A stretch of 64,000 bases of DNA, taken from assembly GCF_014633365.1 (NCBI RefSeq), contig NC_068345.1, forward strand, positions 12,098,058 through 12,162,057. Reading direction: 5' to 3'. Both the position numbers and the translations under genes were made by a program. Positions 37,901 to 46,700 of this stretch are shown here, piece after piece. The notes beneath the pieces are model-generated. The model saw only the letters and a program-made list of their open reading frames with translations, had not been told where the DNA came from and did no database searches. Every line of letters begins with the position of its first letter. The first letter of the stretch is position 1. This DNA comes from Diospyros lotus. Its lineage: Eukaryota > Streptophyta > Magnoliopsida > Ericales > Ebenaceae.

Positions 37901-40900
37901 AAGGTTGTTTCTAAACCAAATGATAATTGGAATTGAGGTAGCAAAAACAGCGTGTTGTTCATTAATGGTATCCTCCCTATGATCTATGGATTGCAAGAGA
38001 TAGAGGAACTCCCAGCCTTGGGACCGAAAATTCAGGTAAGAGGAACATTTTCTCACATTCCCAATCATACACCAATGCCTAGGGAAGGGGAGGTCAGGTG
38101 GACTGACTTTGCTAAAGATCTGTGTGGCCAATTTGGGGAGAAGAACATGATTAATGTAATGGAGGAGTTTAACAAATTAAGGCAGGGGGGATCGGTGACA
38201 GATTATCAGGTTAGATTTGAGGAGCTCTAAGGTCTATAATGTGGAGCTTTTAGCTAGACCTGTCAGAGCATTATTTTGTATCAAGATTCATTAATGGTTT
38301 TCATGATGCTTTAAGGTTTAGTGTGAAAATGTTCTGCCCTACTACGGTGGAACAAGTAGTGGAGAAAGCGAGGCTGCAAGAATTGACGCTAGAAGCCATT
38401 TGTAGAAAGCATGGACTATCGCCGGAAAGTTATCGTAAGAGCAGCTCACAAGTTTGTAAAGGACCATATGTAGCTAAAGGAGTTTTAACGAAACAACCCG
38501 GATTGGAACAACTTTACAACGGCTCTTAAGGAAGCTGATACTGAAGCTGTTGAGGGGGCAATTGATGAGGACTTAGACCAAAGGCAAAAACTGGAGGCTG
38601 AAGGCAAGAATGGTTCTAAGGAAGCAGATTCTAAGAGAATGGCTTCCTTGCCTTTGGTTTTGGAAAAGACAGAGGGGTCATAGGTTAAGATAATTGTAGC
38701 CAAAGAAAATTCTCCCGCTGTTGTGAATAATTTTGATATTGGGCATAATGACAGCATTGCTGTCATGTTACTTGGTGTAGACAAGATTTGGAAGGTGAAG
38801 GAAGAGAAGGGTGCTGCCATTTGGTCCGAGAGTTTTAATATTGTGGAAGAGGAGGTTACTGCCATATGGTTTGGGAGATGTGACATTGGAGAAGAGAGCC
38901 TTGACGTATAGAGGTGTCAAAAGGGCCGGGCGGCCCGCGGGCCGCTCGGCCCAGCCCGTTACTGTTCAAACGGGCCGGGCTGGGCCAAAGAAATTGGGCC
39001 CACGGCCCGGCCTGTGGCCCTTATGGATCGGGCCCATGAGGCCCTTACTCATTTTTTTTTTAATTTTGTTATTCTTTAGTAATTATTGATATTGGATATT
39101 AAAAAATTTAATTTCACAATATATATAAATAATAACCATCAATTTATTTAAAATTTTTAAGTTAAATTTTTTATATATTTAAATTATAAATAAATATTCT
39201 CCTTTTTATATGTACATTATTTTTCATATCAATTCACAAGAAAAATTATAAGGCATATAGAATTTTGAAATATAAAATAATGAAATAATATTTAAAATTT
39301 AAGAATTAAGATAGAAAATATTTTTAAAAGAAAAAAATTAATTTTTATATATGTTTTATTTTGATATTTATATATATATATATATTATATGTATTATTTT
39401 TAAAAAAATTATTTTAAAAAAAGGGCCGGGCCCACTGGGCCGGGCCCGCTAGGCCCTGTGGGCTAAGGGCCCGGCCCGGCCCAGTTCGGCCCCTTTGTAG
39501 GGGGGCCGTGGGCCGGGCTGGGCCGGGCCCTATCCATGGCAAAAGGGCCCGGGCCCGTTTAAAAAGCCCGTGGGCCGACTCGGGCCGGCCCTTTTGACAC
39601 CTATATTGACGTAGCAATCCTTGGAGTCTACATTTTATTTTCGCAAGAAAAACAAAAGCAACAGAACGTAAGAGAAGACGGGACCAAGCTTAGAAGGAGA
39701 AAGAGGCGAAGAATAAACCATATTGTTAAGCCTAGAATTGGCTGAAGAACAGGGTCAGTAGCTGCCAATTCTTGGAGACAAGAATTGTTTGAAGGAGAGG
39801 GAATTCCCACGACCCCAAGGAATCCCCAAGAATATTATAGTCATATGAATTATAGGTTTCTTATTTTGATTGTATTGTTGTTATAGCTGTTAGTATATCC
39901 AATTGTAAGCCTATAAATAAGCTTGAGTAGTTAGAGAATGGAGGCTAATGAAAGATAATTGAATTCCATTTTCCCTCTCTCAATTTTCCTCCATTCTCTC
40001 TCTCTCTCTCTCTCTGTGTAAATCTTCTCAAACTCTTGCTATTTCTTCCTCTCTTTCAGTCTAATCTCCTCCATTTCTTCCAAATTCCCTTCCTAAACCC
40101 TAGCCAAACCCTAGGGTCATAACATCCCTCTACTCTCTTATTCTCCCTCTCCCACCCTAAATTTCTGCCTAAACTTTCCTAGCAAAGGAGAAAACCTTGT
40201 TGGATCCAAGGGATACGACACTCCTCTTGGGACATTTTTGCTCAAACTATTGTCTTTTCTGCACCTAGCCTAGTTGTGGCTCTGATATCATGTAAAAATA
40301 GCAACAACTAGGCTTTGAAATTATAGGCAAAAGACGCCTTGCCTCTTCGGATTATCCTCTATTTATAACCTCAGAATTTACAGTTCAGGAATCTAAAAAA
40401 GGAAAGAATACATCTGGAAAGTATACACAATCAACATCCTAATTTCAACATATATACATTCACAATTATTTTAGATTGATTGCTTTGTTGTCTTCCTTGA
40501 TTACTGCCATAGAATCAGCCATTTATAGCCTTGCACCACTATGGTCAACCTTTCCATAATAACCATATATTTAGAGCTGTAACAGCTGTTGCCTGCTCTC
40601 TTTACCCAAGATTCCAGCAATTTGAATCTCCAATTGTCAACCTATGAAGGTGCACATCTCTTGCTTTTGGGGATTTAGCCTTCTAAGATGTATCTTTTAG
40701 TGCATTCTTGTAAAGGTGATAGGTGAATCTTTTTTATCTCTCTTTAGATATTTGATCATTCCATGTTGTTTCTCTAAGTGCCAATCTGATTAGGTGGCCT
40801 GTTATGCATCCTTAATCTCTTTCTGAGGATTGAGATTCAATTCACCTACATATCATCAACTTGGCCAATGGAACTCTTTGCTCAAGTGCTCTGCTTGTCA

Positions 40901-41721
40901 TCATGTTACCTCTGTGTTGAGTTCTCCAGAAGCATATTCTATTTCAAAAATTTAGGTTGAGGCAGGGCCTAGGTTTTTGCTTGTGACTTCTAGGGACCTG
41001 TTGGGGGCTAAAGCTATGGGCTTGTTCAATGTTTATAATAGTTTATCACTGCTTAATTCTTGAAATATTTTTAGTTGCTTTCCAACTTGTGGATTTGGGA
41101 ACCATCCTTTAGCTTTGTATTGAAGTACATGCACAGTTTTTGTGTCAATATCAAAGTTAAATATAACATTGAATCTGATTACATACAGCTCTAAAGATTT
41201 TTCGACTTGGGAAAACTGTGGTATGACTTGACAAATTATATTTGCATTTTTTACTGTACTCTGTGTGAGAATCACTGCAAATTACATCTATCTATAGTTC
41301 CTTTTCTGAGTACAACATTAAAACCCAGAGTGTTTGTGGGTTGACACATCTTGATTCTAATTTTTGTTTCCTTTGATAGGAAAGATACATCTCCTCTTGT
41401 AGACGGCTGTAGTTGTTATACATGCCAGAACCACACAAAAGCATACATAAATCACCTGCTCAATGTTCATGAGATGTTGGCTCAAATTCTATTAGAAATG
41501 TAAGTATTCCCTTATGCTCTTTTATTGTGGCTATTATTTTCATGGTCATATGCTTCTCAATGTTCATGAGATGTTAAACTTTCAGCCATAACACCCACCA
41601 TTATCTGGGGTTCTTTCGTGTGATCCGTGAAGCAATCAAGGAAGGGAGTTTTCAGCAATATCAACAGAAGTTCGTTGAAAGTAGGCGTGATCATATGTTT
41701 GCAGCTTCTCTTAGTTCATGA
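19954..41721 (+). CDS. QTRT2: Queuine tRNA-ribosyltransferase accessory subunit 2
   Basis: This is the non-catalytic partner of eukaryotic tRNA-guanine transglycosylase, which replaces guanine 34 by queuine in the GUN anticodons of Tyr, His, Asn and Asp tRNAs. The ten coding exons are 19954-20168, 22502-22676, 22776-22934, 28124-28217, 28952-29022, 29828-29879, 30255-30303, 30392-30529, 41380-41499 and 41586-41721. All introns are GT-AG and the phases agree. The sum is 1209 bases, 402 codons plus stop with no internal stop, close to the human protein (about 415). The protein starts [17 protein letters not shown]. Exon 4 holds [17 protein letters not shown] and exon 5 [12 protein letters not shown], both barrel blocks of the TGT fold. 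Zinc ligands are Cys328, Cys330, Cys333 and His359, with the spacing of the family; His359 is the first full codon of exon 10. Introns 3 (5.2 kb) and 8 (10.9 kb) are swollen by transposons, yet the reading frame is clean, so it is probably functional. Confidence 0.95.
22288..22311. repeat. Poly-C tract of 24 in QTRT2 intron 1
   Basis: A run of 24 C follows GCTCTCTC and precedes CTCTCTCT, making a CT/C compound microsatellite. Its length may be unreliable in an assembly. Confidence 0.9.
24310..24673 (-). mobile_element. SINE-like, RTE-derived retroposon in QTRT2 intron 3
   Basis: The 364-bp element is flanked by a perfect 16-bp duplication, TTTTATGAGTATACTA, at 24294-24309 and 24674-24689, as for LINE-machinery insertions. 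On the minus strand it ends in a (TTG)n tail. The last 80 bases match the 3' end of the RTE LINE at 60996-61060 (CCCACATAGTGGGATAA), and another block (24405-24480) matches that LINE near its 5' end (63888-63960: AGCCGACAGCC, GGAGGAGGGTTG). It has no coding sequence, so it must use RTE proteins. A GGTCCCAAACCC motif near the 5' block recalls a pol III B box, but weakly. Confidence 0.85.
24992..27454 (-). mobile_element. Solo LTR in QTRT2 intron 3, ATACT duplication
   Basis: The element begins TGTAACGACCCGCC and ends GGGTCGTTACA, with the identical duplication ATACT at 24987-24991 and 27455-27459. It has no coding sequence. It contains GTCGACTA-type motifs at 26030-26210, as does the solo LTR at 2642-5102, so the two are probably related. 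The minus orientation is inferred from the position of these motifs and of the AT-rich TATA-like run near 27160. A second solo LTR (26312-26699) sits inside it; without that insert it is about 2.07 kb. Confidence 0.9.
26312..26699 (+). mobile_element. Solo LTR nested in a solo LTR, TTCCC duplication
   Basis: This 388-bp LTR starts TGTCACATACC and ends GATTTGACA with the duplication TTCCC at 26307-26311 and 26700-26704. Its CT-rich 3' part and the block TATTGTAATAA resemble the LTRs of the gypsy element at 31831, so it may be a distant member of that family. Confidence 0.88.
30781..30875. other. Templated filler-DNA patchwork in QTRT2 intron 8
   Basis: Three patches lie head to tail at the truncated end of a copia element. 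Bases 30781-30807 are an exact inverted copy of 31317-31343 (27 nt, copia integrase). Bases 30811-30854 match 53721-53764 with 3 mismatches in 44; that source lies inside an exon of the downstream gene. Bases 30851-30875 equal 28856-28880 (25 nt, QTRT2 intron 4), overlapping the previous patch by the shared CCAT. Copia sequence resumes directly afterwards. This is the pattern left by break repair with repeated template switching. Confidence 0.85.
32206..33851 (+). pseudogene. Gypsy gag-protease region
   Basis: The first frame (32206-32427) starts [11 protein letters not shown] and is coiled-coil-like, ending in a stop. After frame changes and damage, a long frame at 32877-33851 (324 residues) covers the gag capsid end ([17 protein letters not shown]), the zinc knuckle [14 protein letters not shown] at about residues 145-158 and the aspartic protease with [11 protein letters not shown] at about 221-231, then VLGVDWM. 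The zinc knuckle and the protease active site DSG are intact by eye, but the upstream stops prevent a single polyprotein. Confidence 0.85.
33920..35695 (+). pseudogene. Gypsy RT joined to integrase, RNase H deleted
   Basis: Reverse transcriptase blocks run from about 34140: [31 protein letters not shown], then stops, then [13 protein letters not shown] with the catalytic FDD, and [17 protein letters not shown]. At about 34770-34783 the RT sequence WPKPDYNVA runs directly into integrase [20 protein letters not shown], so the rest of the RT connection, RNase H and the integrase start are missing. Integrase continues ([13 protein letters not shown]) to a C-terminal GPY-like module ([26 protein letters not shown], shown in parts) and a chromodomain-like end ([16 protein letters not shown]). 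Many stops are present. It is dead. Confidence 0.82.
35706..35726. repeat. Poly-G tract of 21 at the gypsy polypurine site
   Basis: 21 consecutive G follow TTAAA immediately before the 3' LTR. The position is that of the polypurine tract, which has probably expanded by slippage. Confidence 0.9.
38050..38530 (+). pseudogene. Gag fragment of the inner retroelement
   Basis: The frame at 37952-38230 ends with [20 protein letters not shown], the capsid motif also seen as [20 protein letters not shown] in the surrounding gypsy element. After a frameshift, [16 protein letters not shown] and [18 protein letters not shown] continue it, and it stops at 38529. The two elements are thus relatives in the gypsy superfamily. 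Confidence 0.65.
38909..39605. mobile_element. Non-autonomous hAT element, 697 bp, TTGACGTA duplication
   Basis: The ends TAGAGGTGTCAAAAGGGCC and its near complement (GGCCCTTTTGACACCTATA) are flanked by the identical 8-bp duplication TTGACGTA at 38901-38908 and 39606-39613. About 130 bases at each end are very rich in GGGCC and CCGGGCC and would pair; the centre (39040-39415) is AT-rich. No transposase is present. It is the innermost and therefore last insertion of the nest. Confidence 0.92.
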
Positions 41722-43093
41722 ATTATATGTCTTATCAAGATTGCATCTGACAAAACCAATTGCTGTCTTGGTATTCCCCCTCCCAAAATCCGTTTATGTT
41801 TCTTTGCAATCTGATGCCGAGAAACCCACCATATAAATCATGAGCTCTTTTAGATATTAGGAGGCCCTTTCTTTAAGGATAGTAGAAAACAGCAGTCGTC
41901 ATTTTACTCCTTAGGTTACTATTACAGGATCTGAGTTTGGTAAGGAATACGACTTGATGGAACTCAAATTGGAGAACACTGCAGGGAGGATGAGATTACA
42001 GATGTAATGTGGTATACATGAACCAAAGGCACAGGCTATGGGTGTGCAATGGGAATTCCTACCAAGATCTCATTTTTTTTTTTTTTTCAAATGTACCCAA
42101 TGTGCTTAGCCGTCCTCAAATCCTATCCTTGTTAAGGAATGATTCAGATCTTCATCATTGGTTGCATTGCCATGGCAAAGCACTTTTTTTATGTATTAAG
42201 TTACTACTGAATGGCGTCATAATATTAATGCACAAATGGCTTTTGTTATGTGGAGAAGTTCGTATTTTGTTTGAATCTTTCAAGGAGATGATTTCCTAAA
42301 CTTGAATTGCTTGATTCTTTTGTGATAACATTGCCTACTTTGGGAGTTATGTCCCAACCCATTGATTTGTGACACTATTGGATTCACCGTAATGTGACAA
42401 AAATGAGTTGTGGAAATTTTCTTCAAACTAGGATGCGCAGCAGCATAGAAGAGCAATCTCTCGACTATCGTAAAGCAATGGTTTAAAGAACCGAGGACCC
42501 TAATGAGGTGGCTGCCTATGCCTAATTCACATTCGCAGGAAAGATCAAATTGAAAGACAACATTGGAACAAGCAAGGAGAAAAAAGATTCCTGAAGAGTC
42601 GCCTCTTGGCTCCCCAGCAACCACAATAATTGAGCCTCACATGGCATAAAATTGGAGAGGGCAGTTGGGGCGGTCGGTGGACGTGAATTGCAATTGGAAT
42701 TGGGGAAGGGGAGAAATTTTATAAAAGGAAGCAGATGGCTTTCTACTTTTAACACGCATCCTTTTCTTCTTCCTTTGTAAATTTCTACTACTATTATAAA
42801 TTATACGTGTCACGTGTATAATTTTGAAATATAAGTGCTAGTAATATGAAGAACCTCTGTGTGTAACATAAAATAAAAAAAGAAATTAGAACTATATCGA
42901 ATTGCATATTGGATGTGATCAGACTAAGGCCACTTTAATTTGAGGTGAAATCGATCTCAGTATAGAAATAATTTCTATACTCTATCCTTACATCAGACAA
43001 TAGATACATATTTATTTATAATAATGTGTTAAATATATGTATTGTTTAAATATTCAAGTTTGTGTATAACGTGTATGTTTTATTCCGTTATAT
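41722..43093. other. 3' flank of QTRT2; no gene
   Basis: This region should hold the QTRT2 3' UTR and terminator. A long T run is at 42066-42085. No exon of a known protein was recognised in either direction. Bases 42545-42591 match the arm of the foldback downstream. Confidence 0.4.
42545..42591 (+). repeat. Extra copy of the foldback arm
   Basis: The block AATTGAAAGACAACATTGGA and the following AACAAGCAAGGAGAAAAA match the right arm of the foldback at 43203-43258 with only a few substitutions and a short gap before GATTCC. It is the only other copy seen in the window. Confidence 0.75.
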
Positions 43094-43265
43094 GATCCGC
43101 TGGAATCTGCATCTTTTTCTCTTTATTTGTTCCACTGTCGTCTTTCAATTCAATTTATTTTTGTCCATACCGCTATATACGTGATTTTCAAGAGTGGTAT
43201 TCAAATTGAATTGAAAGACGACAGTGGAACAAGCAAAGAGAAAAAGACGCAGATTCCAACGGATC
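43094..43265. repeat. Long foldback: 63-nt arms, 46-nt loop
   Basis: The left arm 43094-43156 and right arm 43203-43265 are complementary over 63 bases with 4 differences, all of the transition type. The loop is 43157-43202. A transcript would fold into a near-perfect hairpin, as for young miRNA or siRNA loci or a small foldback transposon. There is no obvious target-site duplication. Both neighbouring genes converge on this site. Confidence 0.85.
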
Positions 43266-43709
43266 AAAATGATAGCAAGGCTTGCAGAAACTTGGGAAAT
43301 ATCAAAACGAAACACAAATGCCAAAATGATACTGTGAACATCAAGATTGTACGATAATGAATGCCACAGTAATCATGCATGGTGGTAAAAGCAGACAAGA
43401 AACATGGCCTCCTTTGCAAGTTCTGTTTTGTACATCAATTGCACACCAATACCATCATATTCTGTACAAGAAAGAATACGCATTCGTCATTACAAGAAGA
43501 TGAGAAGGCAGGCCGGGCAGAAAGATAACACCAGTCACGGGTCACTACCATATATCTGGTTTCCTTAGCATCCGATGATAACACCACCTACGGGGAGACA
43601 TAAGTTTGCATGGTACCCTGTGCTATTTGTCTTTATTCGGGGCACTCCTCCAGTTGGCATCTTTGGCGCCCCTTCAACAGCCTGACCATTATCTGGGCGG
43701 ATGTTGCAA

Positions 43710-46700
43710 CTAAGCAGTAACAGTAGAATATGTCTGAAATAAATAAGATAAAATCTTCTTGTAGTCACCCATTTGAGTGCCGGTGTTGGGGTCAATGATG
43801 TACGGAACCTGGAACATAAAGGTTGTAAGTGATTGATTTTTTCAATTGAAAAGTATAAAAGTTGAGGACTTATTCTTAAGCTAGTGACCCATTGACAACA
43901 AAGCCCCCTCTGCAATAAGGGATGCCAAATGCAGGGAACAGTTATTTGGATGGATAATTTCCTCCACAGATCTCTTGTCTCAATTCTGTCATATATCGTC
44001 TATTCAGTCTCACTTATATGTGTTATATATATATATGTGTGTGTGTGTACATATATGTTTAGATCACAGTTCGGCCACAGAATTTACACATTAGACAGTT
44101 TGATTAGTTCAGTTCAGTTCAGTTTAGTCATTTTCTCTTGGTAGGCCCAGTGTTTGCACTTGTGGACATTGGTTATTTTCTTGTTGCGACATTTTTAACA
44201 GTTTGATATGGCTTATTTACAGGCACGGTTGTACAGACATTGATTCAATTTATTATTATAGAACCAATACTGCTATTGTCAGTTTATTGGCTATTATTTG
44301 TTATGGATAGAGGCTTGTTTAACCCTAATGGGCCTATAGTTCATTAAGGGTTAGGCATTAGTCACAGACCCCCTTTTGGGTCATGACATGTTAGATTCAA
44401 GGTGTTTGCTTCACATTGCTAGCTTGACTTCCCCATCAAGACATTCTTGCCAGGCATACATCACATTACAAAAGCAACCTTAGGTCCATCAGAAAGCTTA
44501 TAGTTAGCTCTTCCTAGCTATATTTTTTATTTACTTTCTTTTTCTTTTTATATTTTTGGAAAGAGGATGAGTTTTGGTAGCAACAATAAGGTTACTCCTT
44601 TGTGATAGAAGGTCATGGGCACAAGGCATGCAAACAATCTCTCTGCAAAAAAAAAGGGAAAAGCTATGTACAAAAATAATTCTCCCTCAACCCTCATAAA
44701 GCAAGGAGCCCATGCACTGGGGGCGCTCCTTTTTTATTTAATTATTTGAAAATAAACCAAAGACACAATGTTTAGCAAGAAATGGATGTCAAAATGAGGC
44801 TAACTACTCAACAAAAAACAAAGAAGAAGAAGAAGAAAGAAAGAAAGAGGCTAACCTCTTTTGATCCAGATACCTCAAGTAGTAAAGTCATTCGCTGAGA
44901 TCTCTCTCCCACACTTTGAAGGATGTAAGGAAGCTCTAGTTCACATAATGCTTCACGCACAATTCGAGCATACTACAGAGTGAAGTGAGTGAGAGAGAAA
45001 CCATTTTAGATATAACAGAAAGCTGCATTCTTTTGGGTGCAAAATAGTCAGACTGGAAGTATCCTTAATCTTCTACTTCCATTCCATGGCGCACAAGTTC
45101 TAATATTTTCTTCAATCAAATATTATGCTTTCCTTTTAGGCACATGAAATTTCTGGAAAACTCAAGTCAACAAAGCCTCAATCCAATTATTTGAAATTAT
45201 TATGGTGAAATTTTTATTTCCATTTCTAAAGTAAAAGCTGTAATTTTAGATAACCATATGCCAAAAATGCCTGCCTTTAACCAATCATGTTTAGGTATTC
45301 CACATCCCATACCAAATTCCTTAACCTCTATTTCAAACTGCACCATTATAAGATTTTTTTTGATTGAAAGACATGCATTTTTTTCTTTTATCAGATTTGA
45401 TTCAACCATGGTTTGATCAATTGATAACTCCACTCAAGAAATCGTTATCCCAACAATTTGAAGTAGTTAAAGATGTGGAATTAAGTAATGCAAATATGTG
45501 GTATTAATACAAACACATGCAAAGACCACCCTAATAAGTTGGCCCTTAGCAGTTGTCAATATAATTCTATGCACCAACTGTAAGCTAGTGCTATATAACA
45601 AGCAACCCTGTAGTTCATAGGCTGTGAATACACTACTGGTATGTGTATACAGATTGTCTCGAAAAAGCAGCTGGACAAAGGAAGCTGCCTATAGATGGAG
45701 CCTCTGATGAAGTCTCGTGTGTGTGATGGTTTCAAGCCATTTCCGGGACTGTGCTAAGTGGATATTCTGTTTTTGGTGTTGTTCAGTTCTTGCTTTGTGC
45801 GAACTTAGCTCTTACTTTTCTGCAAGTATTGTCACTGTTCTCTCCTTGTTGGTGATTTGTTCATTGGAAGTACCCAAAGGTGTCTGGAAAGAAGCTTGAT
45901 TTACATTATTGGGCCCCTTTCCTAATGGCTTAAGTTTTGGGATAAGCAACTTGATATGGCATTAGAGCTAGGTTCCAGTTGGTCCAATACTCTTCTGTCT
46001 TCATTTCCCATTATTCATATTTCTTGTGACTCAAATTCTGTGAATGTTTATGTTAGAGGATACTGAGATACATATTCCCGAGATCCATATTCCTTTTCTA
46101 GGAGATCCTATCTCTATCTTGACTGCATGTATATTACAGGTTGTATTCTAGGCTGTATGTGTTTCCTAATTACGGTAGACTATGATTAGGCAATTGACTA
46201 ATTTAGAGATTAGTTTTTGTTCTTCTTTTCATTGACCAACTGTATATAATTGGGTAATTCTACCCTAAGAGAATACAGATTGGATTACTGGTTTACTCTT
46301 AACATGGTATTAGAGCCCTAGGTTCATATTCCTGGAATTGGGCACTGCCTTCAGTCTTTCCTTTTTGGTTGTAACAAGTGTTGACATTTGGTCCACTTTA
46401 GCAACACCCTAAAACCATAGAACCATGACAGACACAATTGAATCCAGTAGTACAACAAAGGCACCTTTCGCTGGAAGCAATGGCACAACTTCGGGTGGGG
46501 AGGACATTTAGGCAGCATATAGACTGAATGGAAAGAACTATTTGAAGTGGTCTCAATTAATCTGCACGTTTCTGAAAGACAAAGGGAAGCTGAGTCATCT
46601 ACTTGGAATCGGGCCTAAGAAGGATGATCCTACATATAGAACCTGGGATGAGAAAGATTCGTTGGTCATGTCTTGGCTGTGGAACTCCATGCTGCCAGAA

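Larger units (their letters stand above)
35963..40124 (+). mobile_element. Non-autonomous LTR retroelement with gag fragment only, TCCCT duplication
   Basis: The 5' LTR is 35963-36300 (TGTCATGACC...GGTCATAACA) and the 3' LTR about 39805-40124. The primer site TGGTATTAGAGC is at 36303-36314. The duplication TCCCT is at 35958-35962 and 40125-40129. It lies inside the 3' LTR of the gypsy element. A long leader without coding potential (36315-37950) is followed by a degraded gag (about 38050-38530: [22 protein letters not shown] in two pieces, [18 protein letters not shown]). No protease, RT or integrase is present. A hAT element sits at 38909-39605. Confidence 0.9.
31831..40220 (+). mobile_element. 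Ty3/gypsy chromovirus-like element, CTCCT duplication, 3' LTR split
   Basis: The 5' LTR is 31831-32152 (TGTTGTGTACC...ATATGACA). A Met-tRNA primer site TGGTATCAGAGC follows at 32155-32166. The 3' LTR starts near 35727, after a run of 21 G (35706-35726) in place of the polypurine tract, and is split by the element at 35963-40124; it finishes at 40125-40220 (...GGATACGACA). The duplication CTCCT is at 31826-31830 and 40221-40225. Both LTRs carry GAGTATATAAACTCG, a TATA box. Gag-protease and a shortened pol lie between. The insertion hit the fifth or sixth gag codon of the copia element. Confidence 0.92.
30876..40639 (-). pseudogene. Reverse-strand copia element, truncated, split by a gypsy nest
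   Basis: The minus-strand order is: LTR 40639-40291 (ends ...TTTACA, with a TATAAATAGAGG box), primer-binding site TGATATCAGAGCC at 40290-40278, and a gag starting ATG at about 40240 that is cut after five codons by the gypsy element at 31831-40220. It resumes at 31825 with [36 protein letters not shown] and IYEIRKR. A deletion then joins gag to integrase ([30 protein letters not shown]). Coding ends at 30876 in the integrase core (FQTAVFLIN). Zinc knuckle, RT, RNase H and 3' LTR are missing; the far end is the filler patchwork. The LTR 5' border at 40639 is a best guess. Confidence 0.8.

Noticed and set aside
37859..38131. Small frames in the leader of the inner retroelement (36.3-38.1 kb)
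   Set aside because: No shared motif with any family; they overlap on both strands as expected for chance frames.
43565..43915. 116-residue minus-strand frame between the two genes
   Set aside because: It overlaps the last exon of the GST-N-like gene in a different frame; the correct frame at 43808-43710 gives the family sequence [10 protein letters not shown] and a stop in the right place.
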